Positions 34,359 to 45,344 of a stretch of 64,000 nucleotides of DNA are shown here, piece by piece. The position numbers and the translations under genes are program-made. The stretch covers positions 15,520,501-15,584,500 of the forward strand of contig CM069877.1 of NCBI GenBank assembly GCA_036172665.1, given 5' to 3'. The notes below the pieces were generated by a model. The model saw only the letters and a program-made list of their open reading frames with translations. It was not told the DNA's origin and ran no database searches. Every line of letters starts with the position of its first letter. The stretch's first letter is position 1. Source of the DNA: Prosopocoilus inquinatus. Taxonomy: Eukaryota > Arthropoda > Insecta > Coleoptera > Lucanidae.

Positions 34359-34423
34359 TCGAGCTACGTTTCTGCTGAAGAAGCCCCAAGCAGGGCTGAA
34401 ACAGCTGTCCAGAGGCTGCTCGA
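34359..34423 (+). ncRNA. Intact type I hammerhead ribozyme
   Basis: Helix map: stem Ib TCGAGC (34359-34364) with GCTCGA (34418-34423); internal loop TACG/CT; stem Ia TTTCTG (34369-34374) with CAGAGG (34410-34415, two G-U pairs). The core is CTGAAGA (34375-34381). Stem II is AGCCC (34382-34386) with GGGCT (34393-34397), loop CAAGCA. GAA is at 34398-34400. Stem III is the palindrome ACAGCTGT (34401-34408), and C17 is at 34409. Predicted cleavage is between 34409 and 34410. The stem I internal loop facing the stem II loop is the arrangement used for tertiary contacts in natural type I hammerheads. Stem III can close only weakly within one molecule but perfectly between two, as reported for small Penelope-associated hammerheads. 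Activity is predicted, not shown. Confidence 0.9.
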
Positions 34424-34612
34424 GGTTCTCACTGCAATCAAAAACGATTTGCACAATTTTTTTCTAAAATCTTTCATTATGCTTTGACAGCAAGCATGGC
34501 CGCCTTGCATGGGGGACTCATTAGGAGCAAATCCCGCTTCAATTTGTCTATCCTACTGCAATGTTAGGTCAAAAAGCGATAGTAAGATGTCGCTATTTTA
34601 TATGTTCGTTAT

Positions 34613-35130
34613 TTATTATATTATTTTCTTTTCTTTCGCAGGGAATTTTTGCTTGTTTTTCCATTTGAGTTTGGGTTTCTTTCCTGATTTATTTTTTTGC
34701 TTGTTTTAAGTTTCTTTCACAAAAACACTATTACGATCGTCTTTTGTTTTTCCTTTTTTTTGTCATAAAATTACGATCGTCATTTGTTTCTACCCCCCTC
34801 TCTCTTTTTTCCTCTCTCTCGCTCTCTTCCTTTCAAAGCTATCGTTTTTCTTTTGTTGTTTCCAATCAGATTACGTTTTCCCAATAAAGAAGCCAAAAAG
34901 TTATTTTTTTTTTGTTTACGTAATTAGTGGTCTTTCTTTGTTCGTTCTTCCTGTTTTTTATTTTGTTTCTGTTTACAATATTCGTCATTTGTTTTATTTC
35001 TTTTACTTTCGCAGGGAATTTGTGTTTTTTTTTCTTCCGTTTGGGTTTGGCTTTCTTTTGTGATCTATTTTCTGCTTATTTTAAGTTCAAAATATTTCCA
35101 AAATTTAAAGCATTATTGTGATATCCGTGT
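34613..35130. repeat. Pyrimidine-rich degenerate satellite (right block)
   Basis: It repeats the word order of 32640-32960 (TTACGATCGTCATTTGT, CT-rich run near 34797, TTTCAAAGCTATCGTTTT, AATAAAGAAGCCAAAAAGTT). That supports a duplicated ~600-bp block. No gene is present. Confidence 0.55.
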
Positions 35131-35424
35131 GTATTTCGGTTGTATCTCTCGATCATCATTGCTTTTCATGTTTTCCATGAAGCTTCCATGATTTTGTTTT
35201 TCATTTGGTTTTTACCCGATTCCTAGGATGAATCGTTTTTACCAGACATCCCAGGAATTGAGTTACTAGATGTCGCAGGAATCGTTTTTTTACCAGATCC
35301 CAAAAAGCGGCAGCCCTTGCTGGTAAGAAGAGTCATCTTGAGAGCAATCGGGGGAAAAAAATTAGGTCGAGGCCAATAAAGACGAAGTGGAATGAATTGA
35401 GACTTCTAAATGGGGGAAAGGGGC
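35131..35424. other. Short degenerate direct repeats
   Basis: Words like GATGAATCGTTTTTACCAGA and AGGAATCGTTTTTTTACCAG recur at ~35227 and ~35278. Nothing else is recognised. Confidence 0.35.
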
Positions 35425-36075
35425 AAAGCTGTAGCTCCTAGCTTAGCGCTAGGGTCCCTAGATTTGATTGACATTTAACATGTTGGAGAGGGTTCGGAAG
35501 CACAACGTCAAATCCTCCATTTTGCCAAGCTCCGTATCGTTTACGAAATAGCAATACTATGATTTATTCTTTCTAACCCACGGGAAAATCATCATCGTCA
35601 AGAGGTCAGCCAATTGTAAAATCTGAATAACGAAATGGCGTTGTACTTTCGAACCTTATCCGACATGTTAAAGGTGCTTTCATTCGCTCACAAAATCGTG
35701 TTTAAAACGTGTTTTGATTCAAAAGCAGACAATGGGCGCGTTCAGCGGATGCGTTGCTTACTCAGCAGTCGTTTGTGATTGGCTATTACCTTCATGTGAG
35801 CCAATCACAATCGATTGCTGAGTAAGCAACTTAGCCGCTGAACGCGCCCATTCTTTTCTTTGAATTTCTCTATTTTTAAAACTTGTTTGGATTGAATTTT
35901 GGTTATTTACAAATGAAGTGTCAATCAAAAATTCAAGTCCGGTGTTTTGTTGCAACAACTACGAAATTCAGATCAAAACTTTTCGAAACACGATTCAAAC
36001 TTTTGAGCGAAAGAAAACACCTTAAATGTCAATTACATCTAGGGACCTTACTTAGCGCTAGTTGCTAGGTTTCTT
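35425..36075. mobile_element. Inverted-repeat element with a nested MITE
   Basis: The outer ends are CTTAGCGCTAGGGTCCCTAG and CTAGGGACCTTACTTAGCGC. Nested inside, 35729-35852 is a near-perfect palindrome with termini AATGGGCGCGTTCAGCGG and CCGCTGAACGCGCCCATT, and inner arms TTGCTTACTCAGCAGTCG and CGATTGCTGAGTAAGCAA. No ORF is present. Confidence 0.75.
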
Positions 36076-36289
36076 AACCTAAAATTTTGACAAACCTTGT
36101 CATTTCTGTCTTGCGTTATGAGGAGCGAGTCACGTTACGTCACGAACAAGTATTTTATCGTTCTTATTAAAATTTTGCTTAAAGAAAAACTTCAGCTCGC
36201 TTTTATTTGACAACTGTTGCCTGAGTTTATATTTCGTTTACGTAACAAGTTAGAAAATAACTCCCACGTGCTTCTTCTTAATTAAATTT
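36076..36289. other. Sequence between the MITE and the candidate promoter
   Basis: No repeats or genes are recognised. It may belong to the proximal promoter region. Confidence 0.3.
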
Positions 36290-37034
36290 CACAACCAAAC
36301 CGTCCGTCGAACCGTCCGGAGGTGTTAATTTCCTCGTTCTCGGTCGCGTCTAAAAAAAAAAAAACAACTGAAAATCTTCCACGTCGTCAAATCAGCCCGC
36401 GCATGCAAACTCACGGCGAGAATTTGAATAATCAAAGTAGGCAGCGTACGTGTACGCGCACGCCATTGGCTAAGTGGGTTGTGACGTTCGTTTAAGTAGG
36501 AGTAAGTTTCGATTGCGAAAAGGCTGGCGACATCACTGGAGGTTTCGCATGGCGACATCAAAACTTATTTCCACTAGGTGTTTAATTCATTCGTTTTTAT
36601 CCGAGTCGCTCGTTGCCGAGCAGGTTATTAACATGACTCGACAGAATAGTTTTATAAATAGTGAGATGTGTACGGCCATCGGCGGTCTCCGCAATTTTGT
36701 CACCGTCGCGTGCCGCCTGTGAACCGATCCGTACAGTATAGTTATAGTACAATTCCATGGACATTCGAGTGTGTCGCCTCGAACAACGCGGAACACACTC
36801 CAAATTTAACTGTCGCGAAAACATAATATAACATATGTCGTGCGGTTTTTCAGTGCACTTCCGAATTAATTAATTAATTAAGTCAATAAGGAATAAATTG
36901 CAAGGGTATTTATTAATTGAGGAGGAGGAGGAGGAGGAGTAGTCACGTGACGCTTTCAAAAAACCGCCGAATTTTTTTGAGGGAACTGTAGTGGGTGTTT
37001 TTGGTTTCGGACGAGGATTTTGGATATCGATGAT
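36290..37034 (+). promoter_or_regulatory. Candidate proximal HNF4 promoter / 5' leader
   Basis: This repeat-free stretch is less AT-rich than most of the window and contains several CpG-bearing words (for example CCGTCCGTCGAACCG near 36301, ACGTGTACGCGCACG near 36447). A TTCAGTG at 36849-36855 fits the insect initiator consensus. A GAGGAG-type triplet run (36920-36939) lies in the putative leader. The stretch leads directly into the short candidate first exon at 37035. It has the look of a housekeeping-type CpG-containing promoter in an AT-rich genome. The role is inferred. Confidence 0.4.
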
Positions 37035-37050
37035 ATGGGCTTGTATGAAG
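37035..37050 (+). CDS. Hnf4: HNF4 second alternative first exon (very short N-terminus)
   Basis: An ATG with G at -3 opens five codons (Met-Gly-Leu-Tyr-Glu), then one base, then a GTAATA donor at 37051, so the exon ends in phase 1. Spliced to 63562 it would read [16 protein letters not shown] and run into the zinc finger. This N-terminus lacks the AF-1 region, as do the vertebrate P2-type HNF4A isoforms. The frame is open back to 36981, where a TGA precedes it. The preceding ~600 bases are repeat-poor and GC-richer, and a forkhead-type TGTTTAC lies just inside the intron (37078-37084). The exon is tiny, so this call depends on context and phase, not on similarity. Confidence 0.45.
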
Positions 37051-37344
37051 GTAATAAATAAATAAATTTGCGCTGCCTGTTTACATGCAACAGTTTATTA
37101 TTCGTCTGCCTGTACGTCACATGCATACGTTGTCGTCATACATATCAGCAATCTACTATGTATTTAGTTATTTAAATCGAGAGTAACAAAACACTTGCGC
37201 GCTACGAGGCGAATGTGCTTCGCATTTTTGCTGTTTCTTGCACGTTCGTTCGTCTATCTCTGTTTATTATTATAATAATATTACATTCGGCGGCGGCTGA
37301 GCGGAAGAAAAAAGTTAGCAAAAGTTTTACCGGGGGCTTTTATT
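37051..37344 (+). other. Intron sequence next to the short candidate first exon
   Basis: Non-repetitive, with a forkhead-type TGTTTAC (37078) and CG-containing words (TTGCGCGCTACGAGGCG, ATTCGGCGGCGGCTGAGCGG). It may be part of the proximal promoter's regulatory region. A new repeat cluster starts with CAGGGTGCAATTTTAAAACC at ~37350. Confidence 0.35.
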
Positions 37345-39850
37345 ATAATACAGGGTGCAATTTTAAAACCGCCAAAAAGTGGTGGGGATGATTCCTTAGC
37401 TCATTTTAAAGAAAAAAGTTCCTATGAATATGTATGCTAAATTTTTCCCTGAAGCTGTGCTTGGATCAAATTTATTTCAACTATTCCAGTTATATGAATT
37501 AAAAAAATAAATAAATAACCCTGTATAACGAAAACGAAGTACATTACGCCACGTGTATAGCCACCCCGTTGTTATTTTACAATAGATCAGTTTCATCCTG
37601 TATATTAAGAAAAGAAATATACCATATAGTGTCTAGACCAAGTTTTAATATTTATGGGAGGTGTTAGTGTTGGTCATTTTGAATAGAAAAGTTCATTAAA
37701 ACATGTTTCTGAGTTATGGCTGTGTGAACTATATTACCTTGTATGTACAACGACGTTCACCATAAATGATACCATTTGACAGTTTCGTAGCCCTTACGCT
37801 GAATGTTCTTAAGGATGTAGTTCGCATGCAGTAGTATCATTTAAGTTGAGCGTTGTAGTACCTACACTCTAAAAACAGATTATTGCCACGTAACCAAATA
37901 TTATAACAGGCAACTAATAATTTGTCCCATTGTAATAATATTTAGTTACGTGGTAATAATCTGTTCTTAGAGTGTATAAATATTTTTACGCTGGACACAT
38001 ACTGCGGGAAATTTGTTTGTTTAGAATCGGCCTGGAATCATTTAACGTCATTTTTGTAGTCAATAAGTTTCTTCCTGTGTATTAAGAGAAAATAATTATA
38101 CAGGGTGAGTTACAATGCGCGGAACAAATTTCACCAGCATGTAGAAAAGACTTTTTTAAGTAAAAAAGTTCATTTAAACCTATGTCCTAAACTGCATAGT
38201 AGTGAAGCTACAAGAAGAAAAAGTTTTGTAATAAAAAAATGTTTAACAATAAACGATTACTGTGAAAACGGTCAAAACTGTTGATAAATTGTTCATTTTA
38301 AAACTGTTCAAGTTGAGCTCCTTGAGCTCTTACAAGTACGAACTTTACGAAAAAGGGAATCGTACACTCTAGCCACTTAACCATTTTTGCGAATTTCATT
38401 GGCCGTGTTAAAAATACTTTGGCGTAGTTGTTTGCGTTTGTCAATTTCGGTATTTTTTTGAACAGAGCGGCCTTTTAAATGATTCGCGCTGTACTACCCT
38501 TTTTAATTTAGTTGTAATTAAGAAAAGGTCTCACATCTTGTAGCTTCATAACTACGCAGTTTGGGACATAAATAGGTTTACAGGAACTTTTTTTTACTTA
38601 AAAAGTCTTTTCTACATACTGGTGAAATTTGTTCCGCCCAATGATGACTCACCCTATACAGGGTGCGTCAAGCGCAAGTTTTGATATTTAACGGAGGTGA
38701 TAGTATTGATCATTTTGAGTAGAAAAGTTCATTAAAACATGTGTCCAATTCTCAACGGTTTTCGAGTTATAGGTATTTGAACTTTATTACCTTGTGTTTA
38801 CCTTTATCGAAAACAAAGTATTTTTACGCTAAATACATGTTACAGGAAATTTCTTTAATTAATTCTTTTTACAATCAATAATTTGTTTTGTATATTAAGA
38901 GAAAATATTTATACAGGGTGAGTTACAATGGGCGGAACAAATTTCACCAAAATGCTGAAAAGACTTTTTAGTAAGTAAAAAAGTTCCTATAAACCTATGT
39001 CCTAAACTGCTTAGTAGTGAAGCTACAGGAAGTCAATGTTTTGTAATAAGTAAATATTTAATAATAACGACTATTGTGAAAATGGTTGAAAAATGTATAA
39101 ACTGTACAAAAAATATTCAATTAAAATTGTTGAAATTGTGCTTCTTGAGCTCTTATAATCACGAGCTTTACAAAAAAAAGGGTACACTCTAGCCACTTGA
39201 ACATTGTTGCGAATTTCATCGGCCGTGTTAAAATTCCTTTGATGCAGTCAATTTCAGTATTTTTTGAATAGAGCGCTGTATCCGCCCTGTATTACCTTAT
39301 GCATTTAATTTTAATTAAATTAATAAAAATGTTGACTTCTTGTAGTTTCACAACTACGGTGTTTAGGACATAGGTTTATAGGAACTTTTTTACTTAAAGT
39401 AGTCTTTTGTACATACTAGTGAAATGTGTCACGCTCATTACGACTCATCTTATATAGGGTATGTCAGGAGTAAGTTTTGATATTTATCGGAGGTGACAGT
39501 ATTGGTCATTTTGAAAAGAAAGGTTCATTTAAACATGTGTCGAATTCCTAATGGTTTCGAAGATATATCTAATTACCCTTTGTCCTTTGTTACCTTGCAA
39601 TGAAGCATTTTATGCCAGTCACTTGCTTATAGGATTTTTTTATTGCTTAGAATCGGTTCTGGATGTCTATGCTCATCGGTTCTGGAATTACTTCAAATTT
39701 CATCCTGTGCACTCATAAAAAAGAATGTACAGGGTGTGTCAAGACCAACTTTAAAAATTTTCGGGAGGTGGTCGTATCGGTTATTTTAAATGAAAAAGTT
39801 TATTTAAACGTGTGTCCAATTCTCAACGGTTACGGAGATATTGCCGCTTG
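37345..39850. mobile_element. Compound cluster of CAGGGTG-ended foldback elements
   Basis: Two copies of one foldback element (about 38099-38657 and 38911-39460) have ends CAGGGTGAGTTACAATG and TCATTGYGACTCACC-like. Their arms share AAATTTCACCAGCATG and CATACTGGTGAAATTTG. Between and beside them, segments of a second family (CAGGGTGCGTCAAGCGCAAG, TTTTGATATTTA, GGAGGTGATAGTATTG) occur at ~37590, 38657, 39456 and 39730. A separate MITE, 37867-37976, pairs ACTCTAAAAACAGATTATTG with TAATCTGTTCTTAGAGT. The cluster arose by repeated insertion into related sequence. Confidence 0.7.
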
Positions 39851-40790
39851 AAGTGTAGTTTAGTCGCAACTTCAAACTCAAGTGAACTAGTGGCATTTTA
39901 TTTCTTAACCTTTAGTAATTCGAAAACAGCTTGCGCTAGACCCTTGATACGACACATAGATTGAGGGTAAAATTTGCTTGCGAACCTAAAAATGGAATCA
40001 CATACAGGGCGTTGTATTGAAAAAAATCCATTTTCAGTAGCGTTTCGGAAGCGCGATGTACAAATAATTTTTCGTGTACGACATTTGGAACCTTGCAGTA
40101 AGATTTATGATTTTAAGTGAGCTAGCATTTGTTTTTAATTTTATTACTTGAGCGTTACTAACTGTGAAACCGCTCATGGTAGAGACTCTTGATGCAAACA
40201 TCATTTCGCGAATTCAACAATGCAATAATATGAAGGGGTTTCTGTTGAAAAAACTGCTATTTTCAGTAGCGTTTCGGAAACACGATGTTCATTTTTTTCG
40301 TGCACGGCATCAGAAACATCCAAATCAAGTACGCTAGCATTTTTTCTTTTGTTTTATTACTGAAGCGCTAGTAACTTGTAAACTGCTCGCGCTAGACCCT
40401 CGATGCGACACATCAGTTCGCGGTAGAATTTGCTTGCCGATTCAAAAATGCAATAATATACAGGATGTTACATAAATATGTGCCATTTTAGGTGTAGCGC
40501 GATGTTCAATTTTATTTTTGTGAACCCCACCAGAAACCTTAAAGAAAACCGTACGATTTTTTTCCCTTGACATTTCGTTGCAACTTCAAAATCAAGTAAG
40601 CTGTCATTTGTTTTTAATTTTATTACTTGAGCGTTAGTAACTCAAAAATCGCTTGCGGTAGACCTTTGTTGCGACAGATCACTTCGCGATAGAATTTGCA
40701 CACGAATTCAAAAACACAATGTTATAGAGGGTGTTTCAGAAAAAAGTTCGAGATACTGATTTATGTATGTCGATATCGCTGCATTCAATT
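39851..40790 (+). repeat. Diverged tandem repeat, ~220-260 bp unit, four copies
   Basis: The unit order is: TTATTACTTGAGCGTTAGTA, then GCTTGCGCTAGACCCTTGAT, GCGACACATCACTTCGCG, AATTTGCTTGCGAATTCAAA, ATACAGGGTGTT, and TTTCAGTAGCGTTTCGGAA. Copies begin near 39900, 40142, 40360 and 40620 (spacings ~242, 218 and 259). No coding frame is conserved across the copies. Confidence 0.65.
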
Positions 40791-43700
40791 GATTTTTTTA
40801 TCGAAAGCTTTGGACCACAGTGAAAGATATATTAGGTGACGCCAAAAGAGCACTCGGTCGTGTGTCGATGTGTGCATGAAAACGAGAGTGACAGCTGCAA
40901 GAGGGGTTCAAATATCAATTCGTGGGAGAGAACGGTGTTTTATCCTTGAGGCAACATTAGCTGAGTTTGACAATGTGCTCAATTTATTCTCTGATCAAAA
41001 GTGTGAAGGAGAGCGACTGCAATTTCACTGTATGTAAGAGTAACTAAAACAAACGCTTCGAGCGACCTAAGCGAACTCACTTATTAAAATATTTTTCGCA
41101 GTTGGGTGCACGTTTCGAACGTCCGCGCTACTACCCATTAATTCTTCACTGTGCTTTGAACACAGCAGAAAAAATCTATAAGTTTCACGTCAACTTTAAA
41201 ATTAAATGATCTTACAAAGTGCCTGTCTGTTACAAGTAATGAAACATAATTTTGCGATAATTTACAACATACAAGATAATGTCAACATGTTCTCGTTGGT
41301 TGAGAAAAAAAGTTTTAATAAAAAAAGCAGTTTCTCCGTGTCTTGACGCAATCATCCCAAAAAAAACAAAACAATTTATTTTTCATAGTTGTCGTCATTG
41401 AATCATTTACGTGAATTATTAAATAATGAAATTAAAAAAAAAACTATTAGAAATCGAAGGACAAAGTCCATTAATCGCGAACGAAAACGGAAAAGATCAT
41501 GCGAATTGTTAGGCGAATATAAAAAACTGATTGAATCATCATCTTTGCAATCGTATTTTTTCTTTTTTAATAAAAAGAAAAACTTATTTTATTATATTAT
41601 CAAAGAGACTCCTGCCAGTAATTGCGAAACGAGTCCGAGAAACGATTTTATCGGACGCTGATTCACTATAGACCGAGGAAAACTGCAACTGGAAATTATC
41701 GGAAAATAAGTTTAGCTGGAAAACGCAACAGCGACATGCGTAAGTCATTTAATTATAATTTATTATTAATTAAATGACGACGGTGAGGTCACTGTAATTA
41801 AGTCCATTATACTGTCAATATCGTCGAGCTAAAAACATTTCATTTCTTTTAATGGACGAGGTTAATGCAGAAAATCTGCATAAAATTTAATGGCCGGTAA
41901 ATAAATTGGGATTTTCTTTTAAGTTATTTAAAAAAACAACAACTTAATTATCGTCATATTTTTATTGGTATTATAGTACATTAAAGAACAAATTTCATAA
42001 GACGTGATTTTAGTGCACGCGTCCAGTTTTAGAAAACGAGTCGAAGACAAGTCTTCTAAATGGACAAGTACGCCAAAATGTCCTATGAAACGTATACTTT
42101 ATAGTATTTTTTTCTATTTTGGTGCTTAAGCATGAAAGAAATCTTAAAAATCGGCGTTATTTTGTAATGTCATGAGGGGAATTTTTGTTTTCTTGATGGC
42201 GGTTGGTGAAATTGGTTGACGCTTAAAATAATTTCAAACAAATGTCAGTTTAGAGGTTATGCCTATAATTATATATTTTGTGAGCTTATGAAGTGTTTTA
42301 GTTATGTTTTTGTAATTTAGGATGCTAAGAAATAGAGGTCATTTCAAACATGTATAACTTAAGGTTCTAAACTGATATACTTCGTGTTCAGGTAGCGACA
42401 TTGGTGACTTTTTCTATCTATCCTTGTCGCACAATAAACTTATCTAGAGATAAAAAATGTACAGTCGAGATTTTGCTATTCAAAGTGACGTTACACAAAT
42501 GGCAGTTTACTCTAGTTGGTTGACATAACCGAATACATTTTTGACTGGACAGCCGGCCGTAAACTACTACAATGGAATTCCGGAAGTCCCTAAAGCTGTC
42601 ATTTTCCTTGTTGCTCTTGTGACATTTGTATTTGTTATCTTTATTACACAATAAACTCAAAATGGGAATGGGATGGCGTTACCTGAACACAAAATTCTGT
42701 TGATTTAACGACCTTAGTATAACTTGTAAGTAGGTTATTATTTATAATTTGATATTTGGAAAAATCTATCAGCGTATTCGCCACCAACCTGACAAAATAA
42801 AATTTTGGGTGTTTAATGTTCTACTTTACGAAATCCAAATGATTCATTTGAGTTTCATAATGTAGCTCATTAAAACACCGAAATAGAAAAAATAATTTTC
42901 AAATGCAGAGGTTAATTGAAAACGAAAATGTAGAAAGGATATTAAGGCTCTTATTCTTTGTAAAAGATTTGGCTCAATTTTTGCCCAAAATTTCTCGTTC
43001 CAAATATTTATTGTAGAAATTGAATAAAATCTTGCACATTATACAAGAACTATGATGGCTTTAGGCCCTGTTTTTCAATTGATTGGTCGAAGTGACTGTT
43101 AGTGTTATCCGATTGTTAGCACAGAAAATAGGTTTATCAAACTATTGTTAGTCTTAACAATGACATAAATTCCTTTTAACAATGAGATAAACTAACAGCC
43201 AGTAAATTTGCTTGGTACCGGTAAACACGTAGGGGATACATAAATGAGCACGAGCAACGATTCTACTTCTTTGGTTTTTGATGTAAAATTGAAAATGGAG
43301 ATTTTATTTAACAAGCACGTTACCAAAACGCAACAAGTCCAAAATTTGAAATTTTGAGATACAGGTGTCATTATGTAGTCTAAAACTTCCCCTATAAGTT
43401 GATTATTGTACCTTCATGGCAAACCACAATCAGTCTGCTTATACAGGGTTACTAATAATTCTTAAATTTTCAAACTGCAACAAGTCCTGTTTATTATTAT
43501 TTTCTAACAGCAGCATGTCCATTCAGCCAATCAGCAATGCCGATATTCCTACATAGTTCGCGTGTTGGAGACCAAAGAAAAAACATTCATATTTGGGTGT
43601 TTTATAAGGTTTGTTTTAGTTACTTTTTTTTCAAATCACGACTTTTTTTTCAAATCACGACTTTTTTTTCAAAACGCAAGTTTTCTCGCATTTTTGTATA

Positions 43701-44621
43701 AAGTATCCGTTAGATGTTTCCAAAACTATGTACACAACGCCCACAAATCAATGCCTATTGAATGAAACAAAATATCTTGAAAATCTAAACCCATTATTGA
43801 AAAACATGTTTTAACCATTTATTTCGAAAAGCAATTTAACTTTGAAAGTACGCTCCTTAAATGTACCCCTAAACGAAAGTACTATGACGCTCAACTGAAA
43901 TGATACTCCTACATGCGTACATTCAGCGTAAGGGCTACGAAACAGTCTAATGGTAAGATTTAAGTTGAGCGACGTAGTACATAAAGGTATTGAACAGCTG
44001 ATTGACAAGGGCCCCAAATATAGCCGCCCCCCTCCGCTTGACGTGCAAGTGCACAGTCGTGCGTCCGCCTCAAATTTAGATCAGTATTATTATTCGAATT
44101 TGTGTATTTATAACGCGTAACACACTATAAATACCTTTCGCTTCAAAATATTTGGACAATCTGTTACGCACAGGCAAAAGAATTAAGCCCCCTCCCAAAA
44201 AAAAAAAAAACGTCGTCAGCTTTTGGGCCGCATATTCTGAATCTGATTTTTTTTTTTTGGAGCCACACCTTCGCTTCTTTTCTTGCCAAAATGTTTACGG
44301 TTTATGCAAACACGTTACAGGAACGAATTTATTGCTTCACTTCTTCTTCATACATATACATACATCGTTGGGCCCGTAATTAACGGAAGGTGTTATCTTA
44401 TTTGCTTAAATTTAGAATGGATGGCGTCGCTTTGCGAAAATAAAGTCTCGTGCTTTTTACGCAGCGAGTTTTTTTTAAGCGTAAACTTTTTCGTTTTATA
44501 ATTTTTATTTTTCTATGGAAAGAAAATAATTGCGACAAGATTTAGAAAACGACAGACAAACATTCACTGAGAACTATAAACTATTTGGTATAAAAAATAA
44601 TAAAATTAATGAAAAGTTTAA
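40791..44621. other. Long gene-free intronic stretch
   Basis: I see no RNA or protein gene here. Minor items: a threefold TTTTTTTTCAAATCACGAC run at ~43626-43672; a stretch near 43885-43990 inverted relative to ~37785-37860 (both with CTTACGCTGAATG or its complement); short ATTTAATTATAATTTATTAT palindromes at 41748; and A-runs near 44195. The rest is AT-rich. The small Lys-rich frame at 41389-41661 lacks protein-like features. Confidence 0.4.
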
Positions 44622-44779
44622 GTAGCAACATCCTGCGATCACTTTTTGTCCCGACATTGCATTAGGGTTGACAAATTGAAGCCAGTTTGCTACATAATAA
44701 GTCGTCTCATACAAGCCGGCCACGCGTACTGTCAAGACATAATGAAAGTTTTAAAAAATTTGTTGCAAATAGTGCAGTG

Positions 44780-44846
44780 GATCCCTACGCTTTTGCTGAC
44801 AAGGGTCCAAATAGTGCTGAAACAGCTGTACAGAGGAAGCTTGAGG
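44780..44846 (+). ncRNA. Hammerhead remnant (core G8 to A)
   Basis: CTGACAA replaces CTGANGA, and stem II (GGGTCC ... TAGTGC) no longer pairs. GAAA, ACAGCTGT, A and CAGAGG remain. Inactive by inspection. Confidence 0.5.
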
Positions 44847-45079
44847 GACCCAGTTCAATCAAAAACGACTTGCAACAATTTTTTTTAAATTTTCATTATG
44901 CTTTAACAGCACGCATGACCGGCCACGTTGTAAGGGATGACTTGTTATGTAGCAAACTGGCTTCAATATTTCAATCCTAACGTAATGTTAGATTAACAAG
45001 CGATCGCAGGATGTCGCTACTTAAGCTTTTCATTATTTTTACATCGCATGTGCGAATTTCCTCTTGAAACGGAAATCTG

Positions 45080-45143
45080 GAGCTACACTTCTACAAACGA
45101 GGTCCCAAATAGAGCTGAAACAGCTGTACAGAGGATGCTCGAA
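45080..45143 (+). ncRNA. Hammerhead remnant (5' core lost)
   Basis: GAGCTACACTTCTACAAACG replaces the stem I and CTGANGA segment. AGCTGAAACAGCTGTACAGA, GGATGCTCGA and the downstream CACTGCAATCAAAAACGATT are conserved. Inactive by inspection. Confidence 0.45.
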
Positions 45144-45185
45144 AGATTCACTGCAATCAAAAACGATTTGCAACAAAATTTAATA

Positions 45186-45344
45186 CTATTAATAGTAATA
45201 ATAAAATATAATACTAAAAAAATAAAAAAATATTCTTCTTACATCTTCAATAAAAATAAAAAAGAACTCAACTTGAAGTAGATTTAGAAGATGAGGTCTT
45301 GGAGTTGACTTGTGTTTTTGGATTTGAAAAACACTCTCTAATTG
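45186..45344. other. AT-rich junction sequence
   Basis: A-rich sequence lies between the ribozyme repeat and the giant inverted repeat. No gene is present. Confidence 0.4.

Larger units (their letters stand above)
33975..34612. mobile_element. Hammerhead-ribozyme repeat, copy 4 (best preserved; inverted plus tandem)
   Basis: The left half (33975-34236) is the reverse complement of the right half (34250-34465). The right half then continues head-to-tail into a second, 3'-truncated unit: ATGTTAGGTCAAAAAGCGAT recurs at 34561, 312 bp after its first occurrence at 34249. Each half carries one ribozyme (34015-34079 -, 34359-34423 +). The arms are near-identical, so this copy is young. Flanks are T-rich satellite. 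The conserved Ala/Glu-rich frame across it reflects ribozyme conservation, not a protein. Confidence 0.9.
44622..45185. mobile_element. Hammerhead-ribozyme repeat, copy 5 (inverted part plus tandem dimer)
   Basis: Bases 44622-44770 are a - strand tail (AGTAGCAACATCCTGCGATC, then GACAAATTGAAGCCAGTTTG). They are joined at TTGTTGCAAAT to two head-to-tail + strand units. The predicted cleavage positions of the two ribozymes (44830 and 45128) are 298 bp apart, which gives the unit length. Both ribozymes are mutated, so this is an old copy. It supports the same inverted-plus-tandem structure as the 34-kb copy. Confidence 0.8.

Noticed and set aside
33962..45281. Conserved short protein frame (EEAPSRAETAVQRLLE, then TAIKNDLQ) repeated in five places
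   Set aside because: The frame coincides with the hammerhead ribozyme and its flank. Conservation is explained by RNA structure and shared repeat descent. The frame also appears on both strands of the palindrome, lacks a consistent start and has no stop context.
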